From positions 1 through 64,000 of the forward strand of contig CANDBT010000013.1 in NCBI GenBank assembly GCA_947383005.1: 64,000 bases of DNA. The letters run 5' to 3'. The notes under the pieces are model-generated. The model was not told the origin of the DNA, searched no databases, and saw only the letters and a program-made list of their open reading frames with translations. The DNA comes from an uncultured bacterium. GTDB lineage: Bacteria > Bacillota > Clostridia > Lachnospirales > Lachnospiraceae. A program made the position numbers and the translations under genes. Position 1 is the first letter of the stretch. Every line of letters begins with the position of its first letter. Shown here in pieces: positions 44,016 through 54,429 of the stretch.

Positions 44016-44058
44016 TTAGCACTCAACACTTGACAGTGCTAACAACTCGTGGTATAAA
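44016..44058 (+). promoter_or_regulatory. CIRCE element and overlapping groESL promoter
   Basis: TTAGCACTC-N9-cAGTGCTAA at 44016-44042 is the HrcA-binding CIRCE operator with one mismatch in the right arm (consensus GAGTGCTAA). TTGACA (44030-44035), 17 bp, TATAAA (44053-44058) overlaps it, so HrcA binding would block the polymerase. Leader of ~105 nt to groES. Confidence 0.92.
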
Positions 44059-44167
44059 TGGTATTGTAAATCAAAAAGGAACCTTATTATCAGGTTGCCA
44101 TAAGAAAACTGCCATAATAACGATAAGAAAAAGAGAATGAAAAGAATTGATCAAGGAGGAATTATCC

Positions 44168-44452
44168 ATGAAATTAGTGCCATTATTTGATCGGGTTGTA
44201 TTAAAGCAGTTGGTAGCAGAGGAGACGACAAAGTCCGGTATTGTACTGCCAGGCCAGGCTAAAGAGAAACCTCAGCAGGCAGAGGTCATTGCCGTAGGCC
44301 CCGGCGGCGTTGTGGACGGCAAAGAGATTACCATGCAGGTAAAAGTAGGGGATAAGGTTATTTACTCTAAGTACTCAGGAACAGACGTAGAACTGGATGA
44401 AGAGAAGTTCGTGATCGTTAAGCAGAATGATATTTTAGCAGTTATTGATTAA
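44168..44452 (+). CDS. groS: Co-chaperonin GroES
   Basis: 94 aa from ATG 44168, behind AAGGAGG. MKLVPLFDRVVLKQLVAEETTKSGIVLPGQAKEKPQQAEVIAVGPG is the GroES fold with the mobile loop; it caps GroEL. Heat-inducible through the CIRCE operator directly upstream. Forms an operon with groEL 70 bp downstream. Confidence 0.97.
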   Translation: MKLVPLFDRVVLKQLVAEETTKSGIVLPGQAKEKPQQAEVIAVGPGGVVDGKEITMQVKVGDKVIYSKYSGTDVELDEEKFVIVKQNDILAVID

Positions 44453-44482
44453 GTGTAGTTGTTGGGCAGATAATTTATTTGA

Positions 44483-46144
<1,662 letters not shown>

Positions 46145-46150
46145 TTTACT

Positions 46151-46214
46151 ATGAAAGAGTTGCCCGGCAGCCATGGTGAATGCAAGCTTGCTTGCAATGA
46201 GCCATGGATATCGG
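46151..46214. repeat. 64-bp hairpin repeat, first copy
   Basis: atgaaagagttgcccggcag, then ccatgg, gcaagcttgcttgc, ccatgg and gatatcgg: a nested palindrome with a gttgcccg/cgggcaac outer stem. A direct copy is at 46355-46418. The centre gcaagcttgcttgc also occurs in the 115-bp repeats at 24.4 kb. 46145-46458 holds only these repeats and small stems. Confidence 0.88.
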
Positions 46215-46354
46215 GCAACCAAGCTGATATGAGCAAGTAGGCCGATAGGCCGGATTGCGAATAGCAGCGGCGATTGAGGGAGCGCCAAGGGCGCGGAACA
46301 ATCGGCTTTCATAGGGCGGCAGGTGCAACGTCAAAGGTCGCAAGGAAGTTTATG

Positions 46355-46418
46355 ATGAAAGAGTTGCCCGGCAGCCATGGTGAATGCAAGCTTGCTTGCA
46401 ATGAGCCATGGATATCGG
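46355..46418. repeat. 64-bp hairpin repeat, second copy
   Basis: Identical in sequence to 46151-46214, without the outer gggcaac that completes the stem. Ends 40 bp before the 46459 gene. Confidence 0.88.
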
Positions 46419-46458
46419 AATTCCCCAAATACTCAATACGCAAAAGGAGCATACGCAG

Positions 46459-46965
46459 ATGAATGAATCATACGCTGAATGTCTAGTAAGACGCCGAGTC
46501 CCCATATATTCATATGTAGTTAATATTTTAATGGGGGCAGTTACTGCATATTGTATCCTGCTTGCCTTTACGACTAATGTTATCGGAGTTATTTTGATGT
46601 TTTTGTCGGGATTTGGGGCTTATATTTTATATCGCAATTCAAGGGTGGAGTTTGAATATCTCTATGTTGACAAAACTTTGTGCATAGATAAGATTCTTGG
46701 CAAGGCAAAAAGAAAGAAAGCCTGGGAGGGGAAGATTGAAGATATTCAGATTATTGCGCCATCGGATTCCCATGTGCTTGGAGATTATCAATCTGCGGGG
46801 GCAAAGGTGATGGATTTTTCCTCTCAGCTTTCCGATGCAAAGACATATACGGTTATCGTTCAGGCTGGTTCGGAATCACTGAAAATTATTTTTGAGCCTA
46901 ATGAAAAGATGCTTAACTGTATTGCGCAGACAGCCCCCAGAAAGGTTGTCAAATATAAAAAATGA
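46459..46965 (+). CDS. Small membrane protein (DUF6106-like)
   Basis: 168 aa from ATG 46459, behind AAAGGAG. Two adjacent hydrophobic segments at residues ~15-60 (VVNILMGAVTAYCILLAFTTNVIGVILMFLSGFGAYILY), then a cytoplasmic beta-rich domain of ~105 residues (VEFEYLYVDKTLCIDKILGKAKRKK, YTVIVQAGSESLKIIFEPNEKMLNCI). It resembles a Lachnospiraceae family I recall as DUF6106; no function is known. The fold suggests a PH-like domain after the membrane hairpin. A terminator follows. Confidence 0.7.
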   Translation: MNESYAECLVRRRVPIYSYVVNILMGAVTAYCILLAFTTNVIGVILMFLSGFGAYILYRNSRVEFEYLYVDKTLCIDKILGKAKRKKAWEGKIEDIQIIAPSDSHVLGDYQSAGAKVMDFSSQLSDAKTYTVIVQAGSESLKIIFEPNEKMLNCIAQTAPRKVVKYKK

Positions 46966-46969
46966 GATA

Positions 46970-47009
46970 AACAGCCGAACTGCGATGCTTGCGGTGTGGC
47001 TGTTTTTTT
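46970..47009 (+). terminator. Intrinsic terminator after the DUF6106-like gene
   Basis: aacagcc pairs with ggctgtt around a structured loop, followed by a run of seven T. Confidence 0.75.
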
Positions 47010-47012
47010 GCT

Positions 47013-47268
47013 TCATAGGAAAGTGCGTCCTATAAAGCAAAAGCCCTCCGGGCAGGATCGCACTGCGGCGGAGAGGAATCATGTCGCTAAAGCGACCCGC
47101 CGCAGGCGGAGAATCCTGCGGAGCAGGATTCTTTGTTCTATCATAGGAAAGTGCGTCCTATAAAGCAAAAGCCCTCCGGGCAGGATCGCACTGCGGCGGA
47201 GAGGAATCATGTCGCTAAAGCGACCCGCCGCAGGCGGAGAATCCTGCGGAGCAGGATTCTTTGTTCTA
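47013..47268. repeat. Perfect or near-perfect 128-bp tandem duplication
   Basis: Units begin tcataggaaagtgcgtcc at 47013 and 47141; a third start at 47269 leads into another repeat. Each unit holds several small stems (ccgccgcaggcgga, gaatcctgcggagcaggattc). No ORF of interest. No differences between the two units were seen. Confidence 0.92.
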
Positions 47269-47395
47269 TCATAGGAAAGTGCGTCCTATGATAGAAAACG
47301 CTCCGCGTGGATGCGCACTTCGCGCAAAGGAAGATGGTTGCTGTCGCAACCGCGCTCCGGCGCAAGTGTGCGTCAAGACACACACTTTTTTATTC
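47269..47395 (+). repeat. Dispersed terminator-bearing repeat, copy 2
   Basis: cataggaaagtgcgtcctatgatag, then cgctccgcg, gcacttcgcgcaaagg, gttgctgtcgcaac, and gtgtgcgtcaagacacacac plus T6. Same order as 56229-56355. The last stem is terminator-like and lies just upstream of the guaB promoter. Confidence 0.88.
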
Positions 47396-47406
47396 TAAAA
47401 ATGTAT

Positions 47407-47435
47407 TTGACAAGCGTACAGAAATTTGCTACACT
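47407..47435 (+). promoter_or_regulatory. Promoter of guaB
   Basis: Perfect TTGACA (47407-47412), 17 bp, TACACT (47430-47435), ~60 bp before the ATG. No riboswitch-like fold recognised in the short leader. Confidence 0.75.
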
Positions 47436-47452
47436 AGGATACTAATAAGTGA

Positions 47453-48955
<1,503 letters not shown>

Positions 48956-49043
48956 ACTAAATGCCTTGGATTGATAACTGTGCCGGCCCATGACTAATCA
49001 GCGGAGCGATTAGTCATAACATAAACAGTATTAAAGGATACTA

Positions 49044-49090
49044 TGGAGTTGTTGCAAAAGTGAAATTTTATTTTGCAACAACTCCATTTT
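49044..49090 (+). terminator. Strong intrinsic terminator after guaB
   Basis: tggagttgttgcaaaa pairs perfectly with ttttgcaacaactcca (16 bp), loop of 11 nt, then TTTT. The stem also works on the minus strand. Confidence 0.85.
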
Positions 49091-49100
49091 GTGATATAAT
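49073..49100 (+). promoter_or_regulatory. Promoter for the 49248 gene, inside the terminator arm
   Basis: TTGCAA (49073-49078), 16 bp, TATAAT (49095-49100) with an upstream TG. The -35 is part of the guaB terminator stem, so termination and initiation are overlapped. Confidence 0.5.
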
Positions 49101-49247
49101 TTCCATAGCGAAAGGAATACAGATGTTTCTGATAGAGTACGATGTCAAATTTTGACAGGATAAGACAGGATGAGCGATCGGCTTTTGGCTTCTGACCGTG
49201 CGAAAATGAGAGATGCGGATCGCTGGAAGATTGAGGAGGGAGCGGGA

Positions 49248-50087
49248 ATGAATTACGGAATGAGGTGTCACGATATTTGCCCGAAAGGGAATGTGGATAC
49301 CGTGCTGGATGCAGTAAAAGCGCTGGGGGTGGGGCAGATCCAACTGGCTCTTGGCAAATCGATTGCCGGATATGATTTTGGTCCGGGGCACTATTCTCCA
49401 GGGCTGGCTCATATGTTGGCAGATAAGCTCAGGGAAAGGCATATTCATGTAGCAGTACTGGGATGCTATATCAATCCGACCGACCCGGATGAAGAAAAAA
49501 GGCAGGCTTCCGTAGCGAAATTTATTGAACATTTGAAATATGCGAAAATAATGGGCGCCGACATGGTGGGGACAGAGACGGGGCGTTACAGTTCTTCTTT
49601 CGCGGTAGTGCCGGAAACCTATACGGAAGAATGCTATCGCTTGCTTTTGAAAAGTATGAGGGAAATTGTGGCGGCGGCTGAAAAAATAGGGGTGATTGTA
49701 GGTGTAGAAGCCGTCCATGACCATACCTTATACAGCCCGGAGATGATGAGGCGTTTTTTGGATGATGTGGGTTCTCCTATGGTGGAAGCTATTTTGGATC
49801 CGGTGAATTTGATCAGTGGGGAGAATTATCAGGATCAGGAAGCAGTAATCGGCCGCGCTTTCCGTCTGTACGGGGACAAGATTACCATGGTACATGTGAA
49901 GGATTTCCGTTTGGAAGAGGGTAGACCTATATTTGAACATGTAGGTAACGGCCTCTTTTGCTATGAACCTTTATTGGCATGGCTGAAAAAGGAAAAACCT
50001 TATATTACTATGCTTTTGGAAAATTCAACCAGTGAACGGTACCATAATGATGTAGCTTATTTACAAAAAATATACCAGCAGGTGTAG
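49248..50087 (+). CDS. Sugar-phosphate isomerase/epimerase-type TIM-barrel protein
   Basis: 279 aa from ATG 49248, fixed by GGAGGGAG upstream; the frame from 49170 has no site. Fits the xylose-isomerase-like TIM barrel (AP endonuclease 2 family): GMRCHDI at the start, VLGCYINPTDP, MGADMVGTETGR (metal Glu), IVGVEAVHDHTLYSPEMM (Glu, His), AILDPVNLISGENY, and VHVKDFRLEEGRPIFEHVGNG. Family members isomerise ketoses, inosose or dehydrate sugars; the substrate here cannot be told. Stands alone between guaB and the repeat pair. Confidence 0.85.
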   Translation: MNYGMRCHDICPKGNVDTVLDAVKALGVGQIQLALGKSIAGYDFGPGHYSPGLAHMLADKLRERHIHVAVLGCYINPTDPDEEKRQASVAKFIEHLKYAKIMGADMVGTETGRYSSSFAVVPETYTEECYRLLLKSMREIVAAAEKIGVIVGVEAVHDHTLYSPEMMRRFLDDVGSPMVEAILDPVNLISGENYQDQEAVIGRAFRLYGDKITMVHVKDFRLEEGRPIFEHVGNGLFCYEPLLAWLKKEKPYITMLLENSTSERYHNDVAYLQKIYQQV

Positions 50088-50107
50088 CCTTGAGAAGAAA
50101 AATATGG

Positions 50108-50186
50108 TATAATCTCGGCAGAGATTATACCAGCGCCAGTTCGGGGCCGCGCGAAGCGCGGCAAAACACCGGGCCGAACTGTGCGC
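50108..50186 (+). repeat. 79-bp repeat, first copy
   Basis: TATAATctcggcagagattata (a 10-bp palindrome) and a large stem cagttcgg..ccgaactg enclosing a gccgcgc..gcgcggc hairpin. The first box, with TG one base upstream, looks like an extended -10. Copy 2 at 50220-50298. Confidence 0.88.
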
Positions 50187-50219
50187 ATCCCCCGGAGGGA
50201 GCATGTGAGAAGCACATGC

Positions 50220-50298
50220 TATAATCTCGGCAGAGATTATACCAGCGCCAGTTCGGAGCCGCGCGGAGCGCGGTAAAACACCGAACCGAACTGTGCGC
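50220..50298 (+). repeat. 79-bp repeat, second copy
   Basis: Same layout as 50108-50186, with matched changes on both sides of the large stem (cgggcc/cgaacc against ggggcc/ggagcc), so pairing is partly kept. Again starts with an extended -10-like TGCTATAAT. Lies 65 bp before the 50363 gene. Confidence 0.88.
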
Positions 50299-50362
50299 GG
50301 CAGAGTAAAAGGGAAAAACGGTGTCTTATGAGCACGAAAGCAGCGAATCGGATGGTGATAAT

Positions 50363-50809
50363 ATGCTGAATGAAGACAAAATTAAATTAATGACCGGAAT
50401 TGCCATGTTCGAGAAAAAGGAAGGAAGGCGGATTTTTCCTATTAATCGTTTTTTTCAAGGCGATTATATCAGTAGGCATTTATTCCAATCGTTTTTTTCT
50501 TATACCATTTGTTATTTTCTTTGTATGGTGGTTTGGGTTGTATACAATGTAGAGAAGATACTTAATGCGATGACGGTAGAAGAGATTATTGCTACAGGGC
50601 AGGATATGGCATTTTTTTATGCGGCGGGTTTGCTTTTTTACCTTATTATTACATGGTTTGTGTATCGCAGAAGATACGAATATGCCAAACGCGGGATGAA
50701 AGTCTATGTGGCTAAACTAAAACGCCTGGAAAAGAGATATGAGTTCCAAAACCGGGCGAAAGAATTATCAAAGGAGGGCGGCCGCTATGCTCGTACTTCT
50801 CGAAGTTAA
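50363..50809 (+). CDS. Small two-span membrane protein of the c-di-AMP locus
   Basis: 148 aa from ATG 50363 (GGATGGTGATA upstream; a GTG at 50321 is less likely). Two membrane segments (~42-65 FFSYTICYFLCMVVWVVYNV and ~85-105 DMAFFYAAGLLFYLIITWFVY), then a basic C-terminal coiled part (RRRYEYAKRGMKVYVAKLKRLEKRYE). Not recognised. It overlaps the next gene by 23 bp, placing it at the head of the operon leading to cdaA. Confidence 0.7.
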   Translation: MLNEDKIKLMTGIAMFEKKEGRRIFPINRFFQGDYISRHLFQSFFSYTICYFLCMVVWVVYNVEKILNAMTVEEIIATGQDMAFFYAAGLLFYLIITWFVYRRRYEYAKRGMKVYVAKLKRLEKRYEFQNRAKELSKEGGRYARTSRS

Positions 50810-51758
50810 AGAATGGCTGAAATCATTTTATGGGAAATATGCTTTGTTGATGGATGCGTTATTTAAATTTTGCGTAAGCTTGGCAGCTTTGATTCTGCTC
50901 AATAACAATCTGGGATATATGGTGTGGATGAAGAATCCCCTGATTTTAATATTATTGGCGTTGGTTTGCGGATTTGTGCCGTATGGCGCTATCAGTTTGC
51001 TTATGGGTGCGTTGCTGCTGGGACAGATTTATGCGGTGTCTTTTGAATTGTCCATTTTGATTGCCGTGTTTTTGACATTGGTGGCGCTGCTTTATTACGG
51101 ACTGCAGCCGCGGGACAGTTATTGGCTGATCCTGACGCCCATTGCGTTTGCGCTGAAGATCCCTTTTGTGATACCGCTGCTGGCAGGATTGTCAGGCAGC
51201 ATTAACAGCGTCATTCCTGTGAGCTTTGGCGTGACGGTTCACTATATCATGCTTTATGTGAAACAGAATGCGGGTGTGCTGACTAATGACACTTCGGTGG
51301 AGATTACGGAAAAATATGTACAGATGATAAAAGTCCTCATGTCAAATCAGACGATGATGATCATGATTGCGGTTTGTACGGCGGGAATTTTGATTGTATA
51401 TTTGCTGCGGATACTTTCCGTGGATTATGCGTGGGTTTTGGCTATCATTATGGGAAGTGTGGCTCAAATTGCCGTGGTTTTCGTTGGAGATTATCTGTTT
51501 GATGTGCATATATCTATGATAGAGCTGATTATTGGGCTTTTAGTGTCGATGGTTATTGCCGGTTTGTATCATTTTTTTGTGTTTGCGGTGGATTACAGCA
51601 GGACGGAATATACTCAGTTTGAAGATGATGACTATGTATATTATGTTAAAGCAGTACCAAAAGTAGTAGTGTCCAAACCGGATGTACGGGTTCAGAGAAT
51701 CAATGACCCCAAAAAAGTGCGTAGAAGCGGACGTCGGGAAAGTGAGGCGGGATTATGA
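50787..51758 (+). CDS. Multi-span membrane protein upstream of cdaA
   Basis: 323 aa from ATG 50787, fixed by GGAGGGCGG within the previous gene. About eight membrane segments up to residue ~275 (ALFKFCVSLAALILLNN, NPLILILLALVCGFVPYGAISLLMGALLL, MIELIIGLLVSMVIAGLYHFFVFA). Then an acidic patch (EYTQFEDDDYVYYV) and a basic tail. I do not recognise the family. Its stop overlaps the cdaA start (ATGA), so it is translationally coupled and may affect CdaA in the membrane. That role is inference. Confidence 0.75.
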   Translation: MLVLLEVKEWLKSFYGKYALLMDALFKFCVSLAALILLNNNLGYMVWMKNPLILILLALVCGFVPYGAISLLMGALLLGQIYAVSFELSILIAVFLTLVALLYYGLQPRDSYWLILTPIAFALKIPFVIPLLAGLSGSINSVIPVSFGVTVHYIMLYVKQNAGVLTNDTSVEITEKYVQMIKVLMSNQTMMIMIAVCTAGILIVYLLRILSVDYAWVLAIIMGSVAQIAVVFVGDYLFDVHISMIELIIGLLVSMVIAGLYHFFVFAVDYSRTEYTQFEDDDYVYYVKAVPKVVVSKPDVRVQRINDPKKVRRSGRRESEAGL

Positions 51759-52645
51759 CGGACGGGTTTCAGATAGAGGAGCTGTGGCGCATTTTCCGTT
51801 CCTGGCTTTCCTTTATGCCGAGAATAACCCTGACTAATATTTTTGAAATTATTATTATTGCTTTTTTGGTTTATGAAATTCTTTACTGGATTAAAAACAC
51901 CAGAGCTTGGATTTTGCTTCGGGGATTGCTGGTTATCGGCGTTTTCGTGGCATTAGCCGCTATTTTTCATTTGAATACTATCCTGTGGATTTTGGAGAAA
52001 ATTACCGCTATTGCTGTGACAGCGCTGATTATTATTTTTCAGCCGGAGCTGCGCAGGGTTTTGGAACAGTTGGGCAGCCAAAGCCTGATTGCGGATATTC
52101 TGGCCTTTGATGATAATAAAGATATCCAAGGCTTTACGGAAAAAACAGCCAATGAGATTGTGAGAGCCACTTTTGAAATGGCCAAAGTAAAGACCGGCGC
52201 ATTAATTGTCATTGAAAGAAATATGCCGTTAAAAGAAATTGAGCGTACAGGCATTGAAATCAATGGTCTGGTTACCAGTCAGCTTTTGATTAATATTTTT
52301 GAACATAACACGCCGCTTCACGACGGGGCTGTAGTGATTCGGGGAAACCGGGTAGCGGCTGCTACTTGTTACTTACCGCTTACGGATAATATGATGATCA
52401 GTAAGGATCTGGGAACCAGGCATCGGGCTGCCGTGGGTATCAGCGAAGTGACGGACAGCCTGACGATCGTTGTTTCGGAGGAAACCGGACGGGTGTCTTT
52501 GGTGGAAGGCGGCCTGCTGCGAAGAATTACCGACGGAGAGAATTTGCGCAGGGAACTGGGGCAGATAGAGAAACAGGAGGAATCCGGCGGAACCCGGTTT
52601 AAGATTTTGAAGGGAAGAAGGAAGAATGAAAGCAAGGCTGATTAA
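51755..52645 (+). CDS. cdaA: Membrane diadenylate cyclase CdaA
   Basis: 296 aa. Makes c-di-AMP from two ATP. N-terminal membrane segments at ~25-95 (ITLTNIFEIIIIAFLVYEILYW, LLRGLLVIGVFVALAAIFHL, ITAIAVTALIIIF). DAC domain at ~100-265 with the catalytic HDGAVVIRGNRVAAATCYLPL (DGA motif) and GTRHRAAVGISEVTDSL (RHR motif). The C terminus ends KGRRKNESKAD and overlaps cdaR by 20 bp. CdaA-type cyclases respond to a CdaR partner, which is the next gene. Confidence 0.95.
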   Translation: MTDGFQIEELWRIFRSWLSFMPRITLTNIFEIIIIAFLVYEILYWIKNTRAWILLRGLLVIGVFVALAAIFHLNTILWILEKITAIAVTALIIIFQPELRRVLEQLGSQSLIADILAFDDNKDIQGFTEKTANEIVRATFEMAKVKTGALIVIERNMPLKEIERTGIEINGLVTSQLLINIFEHNTPLHDGAVVIRGNRVAAATCYLPLTDNMMISKDLGTRHRAAVGISEVTDSLTIVVSEETGRVSLVEGGLLRRITDGENLRRELGQIEKQEESGGTRFKILKGRRKNESKAD

Positions 52646-54038
52646 TAATCTGGGACTGAAGGTTCTTTCTATCTTTTTAGCGTTTTTTATCTGGCTGGTG
52701 GTTGTGAATGTGTCTAACCCTCTGGTCAGCAGCAGCAGGGAAGTGACGCTGGAGATTGAAAATGATGCGGTACTGACTGCGGCGCGGCGGGCTTATGAAA
52801 TCAGTGGCAAGAATACGGTGACAGTGGTTTTTGATATTCATACCCGGGACGAATATAAGATTCGGGCATCAGATTTCCGCGCGTATATTGATTTGTCCGA
52901 ACTTTATGATGTGACGGGGTCGGTGCCTGTAAAGATAGAAGTACTCAACAACAACGATATTTATAAAAATGTTTCTTCTAAACCAAGTGTAGTCAGGGTG
53001 AAGACAGAAGAGCTGCAGTTAAAACCTTTTGAATTGCAGACTGATATACAGGGGCAGGCGGCGGACGGCTATGCTCTTAACGGTGTGATATTGTCACCGG
53101 AGACGGTGGAAGTGGAAGGCCCGATTTCCCAAGTCCGTTTGATTAATCATGTAGGCGTAAGAATCGACATAGACGGATTGACCAGTGATGACCAAGGAAA
53201 AGCGAAACCGGTATTTTATGATGCGAATGGCAATGAGCTGGAAGTGGATTCCCGAGTCCATACCAATGCGGATGAGTCCGGGGTTGATTATTATGTATTT
53301 ATCAATAAGGTTAAAGAAGTGCCTTTGGATTTCCAGGTATCCGGAAATGTTGCGGCCGGGTATCGTTATACAGGAGTAGAGTGTTCCAGGAAAAGCGTGT
53401 CGGTTATGGGAATGAAATCCAGCCTGGCGTCTTTAAATACAATTGTTATTCCCTCCTCTTATCTGGATATTGAAAGGGCCAGTGAGGATCGGGTAGTGAC
53501 GGTAGATATCCGCGATTTTTTGCCGGAGGAAGTAGAAATTGCGGAATCAGACAGCCCTATGGTGGAAATCCGGTTGAAAGTGGAGCCTCTGGTAAACAGA
53601 ACCCTGCGTTTGAATTTAAGGGATATTAGTCAGGACGGACGGACAGAAGATTGGGAATACCAGTTCATGCCATCTTGGGTAGATGTAACGGTACAGGGGT
53701 TGGAAGAAGAGCTGGATGAGCTGAAGGAAGAGGATTTAAGAGCTTCTGTAAATCTTGCGGGACTGCCTGTAGGAACACATTCGGGCAGTTTGCAGTTGGG
53801 CAGCAGCAACAGTTATACGGTACTTTCCTATTCGAATTTTCAGATAGAAGTGACTTCTCCCGGCAGTACCGAGGCGGAGAACCAGCCGTCAGAGCAGGAG
53901 CCGGGTTCTGAAAGTCCGGAAGGGAAAGAGTTGGTTCAGTCGCCGGCAGAAACCTCACCTGCGGCGGAGTCAGGGGCTGCAGTAGTAGCCGGGGCGGCGC
54001 CGGAATCTACGGCAGGGGGGCCGGCGCACTCCCAATAG
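52626..54038 (+). CDS. cdaR: YbbR-domain regulator of CdaA
   Basis: 470 aa. N-terminal membrane anchor (residues ~8-28: LGLKVLSIFLAFFIWLVVVNVS). Then four YbbR-type beta domains outside the cell (around PVKIEVLNNNDIYKNVSSKPSVV, AADGYALNGVILSPETVEVEGP, VAAGYRYTGVECSRKSVSVMG and VNRTLRLNLRDISQ). The last ~60 residues are Glu/Pro/Ser/Ala-rich and probably disordered. CdaR proteins bind and modulate CdaA. The start overlaps cdaA. Next genes are ptsH and ptsI. Confidence 0.92.
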   Translation: MKARLINNLGLKVLSIFLAFFIWLVVVNVSNPLVSSSREVTLEIENDAVLTAARRAYEISGKNTVTVVFDIHTRDEYKIRASDFRAYIDLSELYDVTGSVPVKIEVLNNNDIYKNVSSKPSVVRVKTEELQLKPFELQTDIQGQAADGYALNGVILSPETVEVEGPISQVRLINHVGVRIDIDGLTSDDQGKAKPVFYDANGNELEVDSRVHTNADESGVDYYVFINKVKEVPLDFQVSGNVAAGYRYTGVECSRKSVSVMGMKSSLASLNTIVIPSSYLDIERASEDRVVTVDIRDFLPEEVEIAESDSPMVEIRLKVEPLVNRTLRLNLRDISQDGRTEDWEYQFMPSWVDVTVQGLEEELDELKEEDLRASVNLAGLPVGTHSGSLQLGSSNSYTVLSYSNFQIEVTSPGSTEAENQPSEQEPGSESPEGKELVQSPAETSPAAESGAAVVAGAAPESTAGGPAHSQ

Positions 54039-54072
54039 ACAGAATATTTAGATAACAGAAAAAGGAGATAAA

Positions 54073-54336
54073 GTGGTTAGCCAAAACATTATCATAAAAA
54101 ATGCGTCTGGCCTGCACTTACGGCCTACGGGAATGTTATGTAACGAAGCAATTAAGTATCAATCATCGGTTAAATTCCGTTTTCGTAATGAATTGACTAA
54201 TGCAAAAAGTGTGCTAAGCGTATTGGGGGCTTGTATTAAGAGCGGCGACGAGGTGGAATTTATCTGTGAGGGTCCGGATGAGGAAGAAGCGTTGGCGGCG
54301 GTAATTGCTTTGGTAGAAAGCGGTTTGGGAGAGTAA
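54073..54336 (+). CDS. ptsH: Phosphocarrier protein HPr
   Basis: 87 aa with a GTG start behind AAAGGAG. The phospho-acceptor His15 is in NASGLHLRPTG, and the regulatory Ser46 is in TNAKSVLSVLG, so HPr kinase control is possible. HPr passes phosphate from EI to the EIIA proteins, including the CelC-type IIA at 23067. Follows cdaR by 34 bp with no terminator, so it may be co-transcribed with the c-di-AMP genes. Confidence 0.96.
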   Translation: MVSQNIIIKNASGLHLRPTGMLCNEAIKYQSSVKFRFRNELTNAKSVLSVLGACIKSGDEVEFICEGPDEEEALAAVIALVESGLGE

Positions 54337-54429
54337 ATATCGGCATAAAATGGATGGGAAAACACAGGAGTACAGGCAGTATCAATGATTTCTGTGTTTT
54401 ACATAAATATTAATAAGGAGGAGATACAA

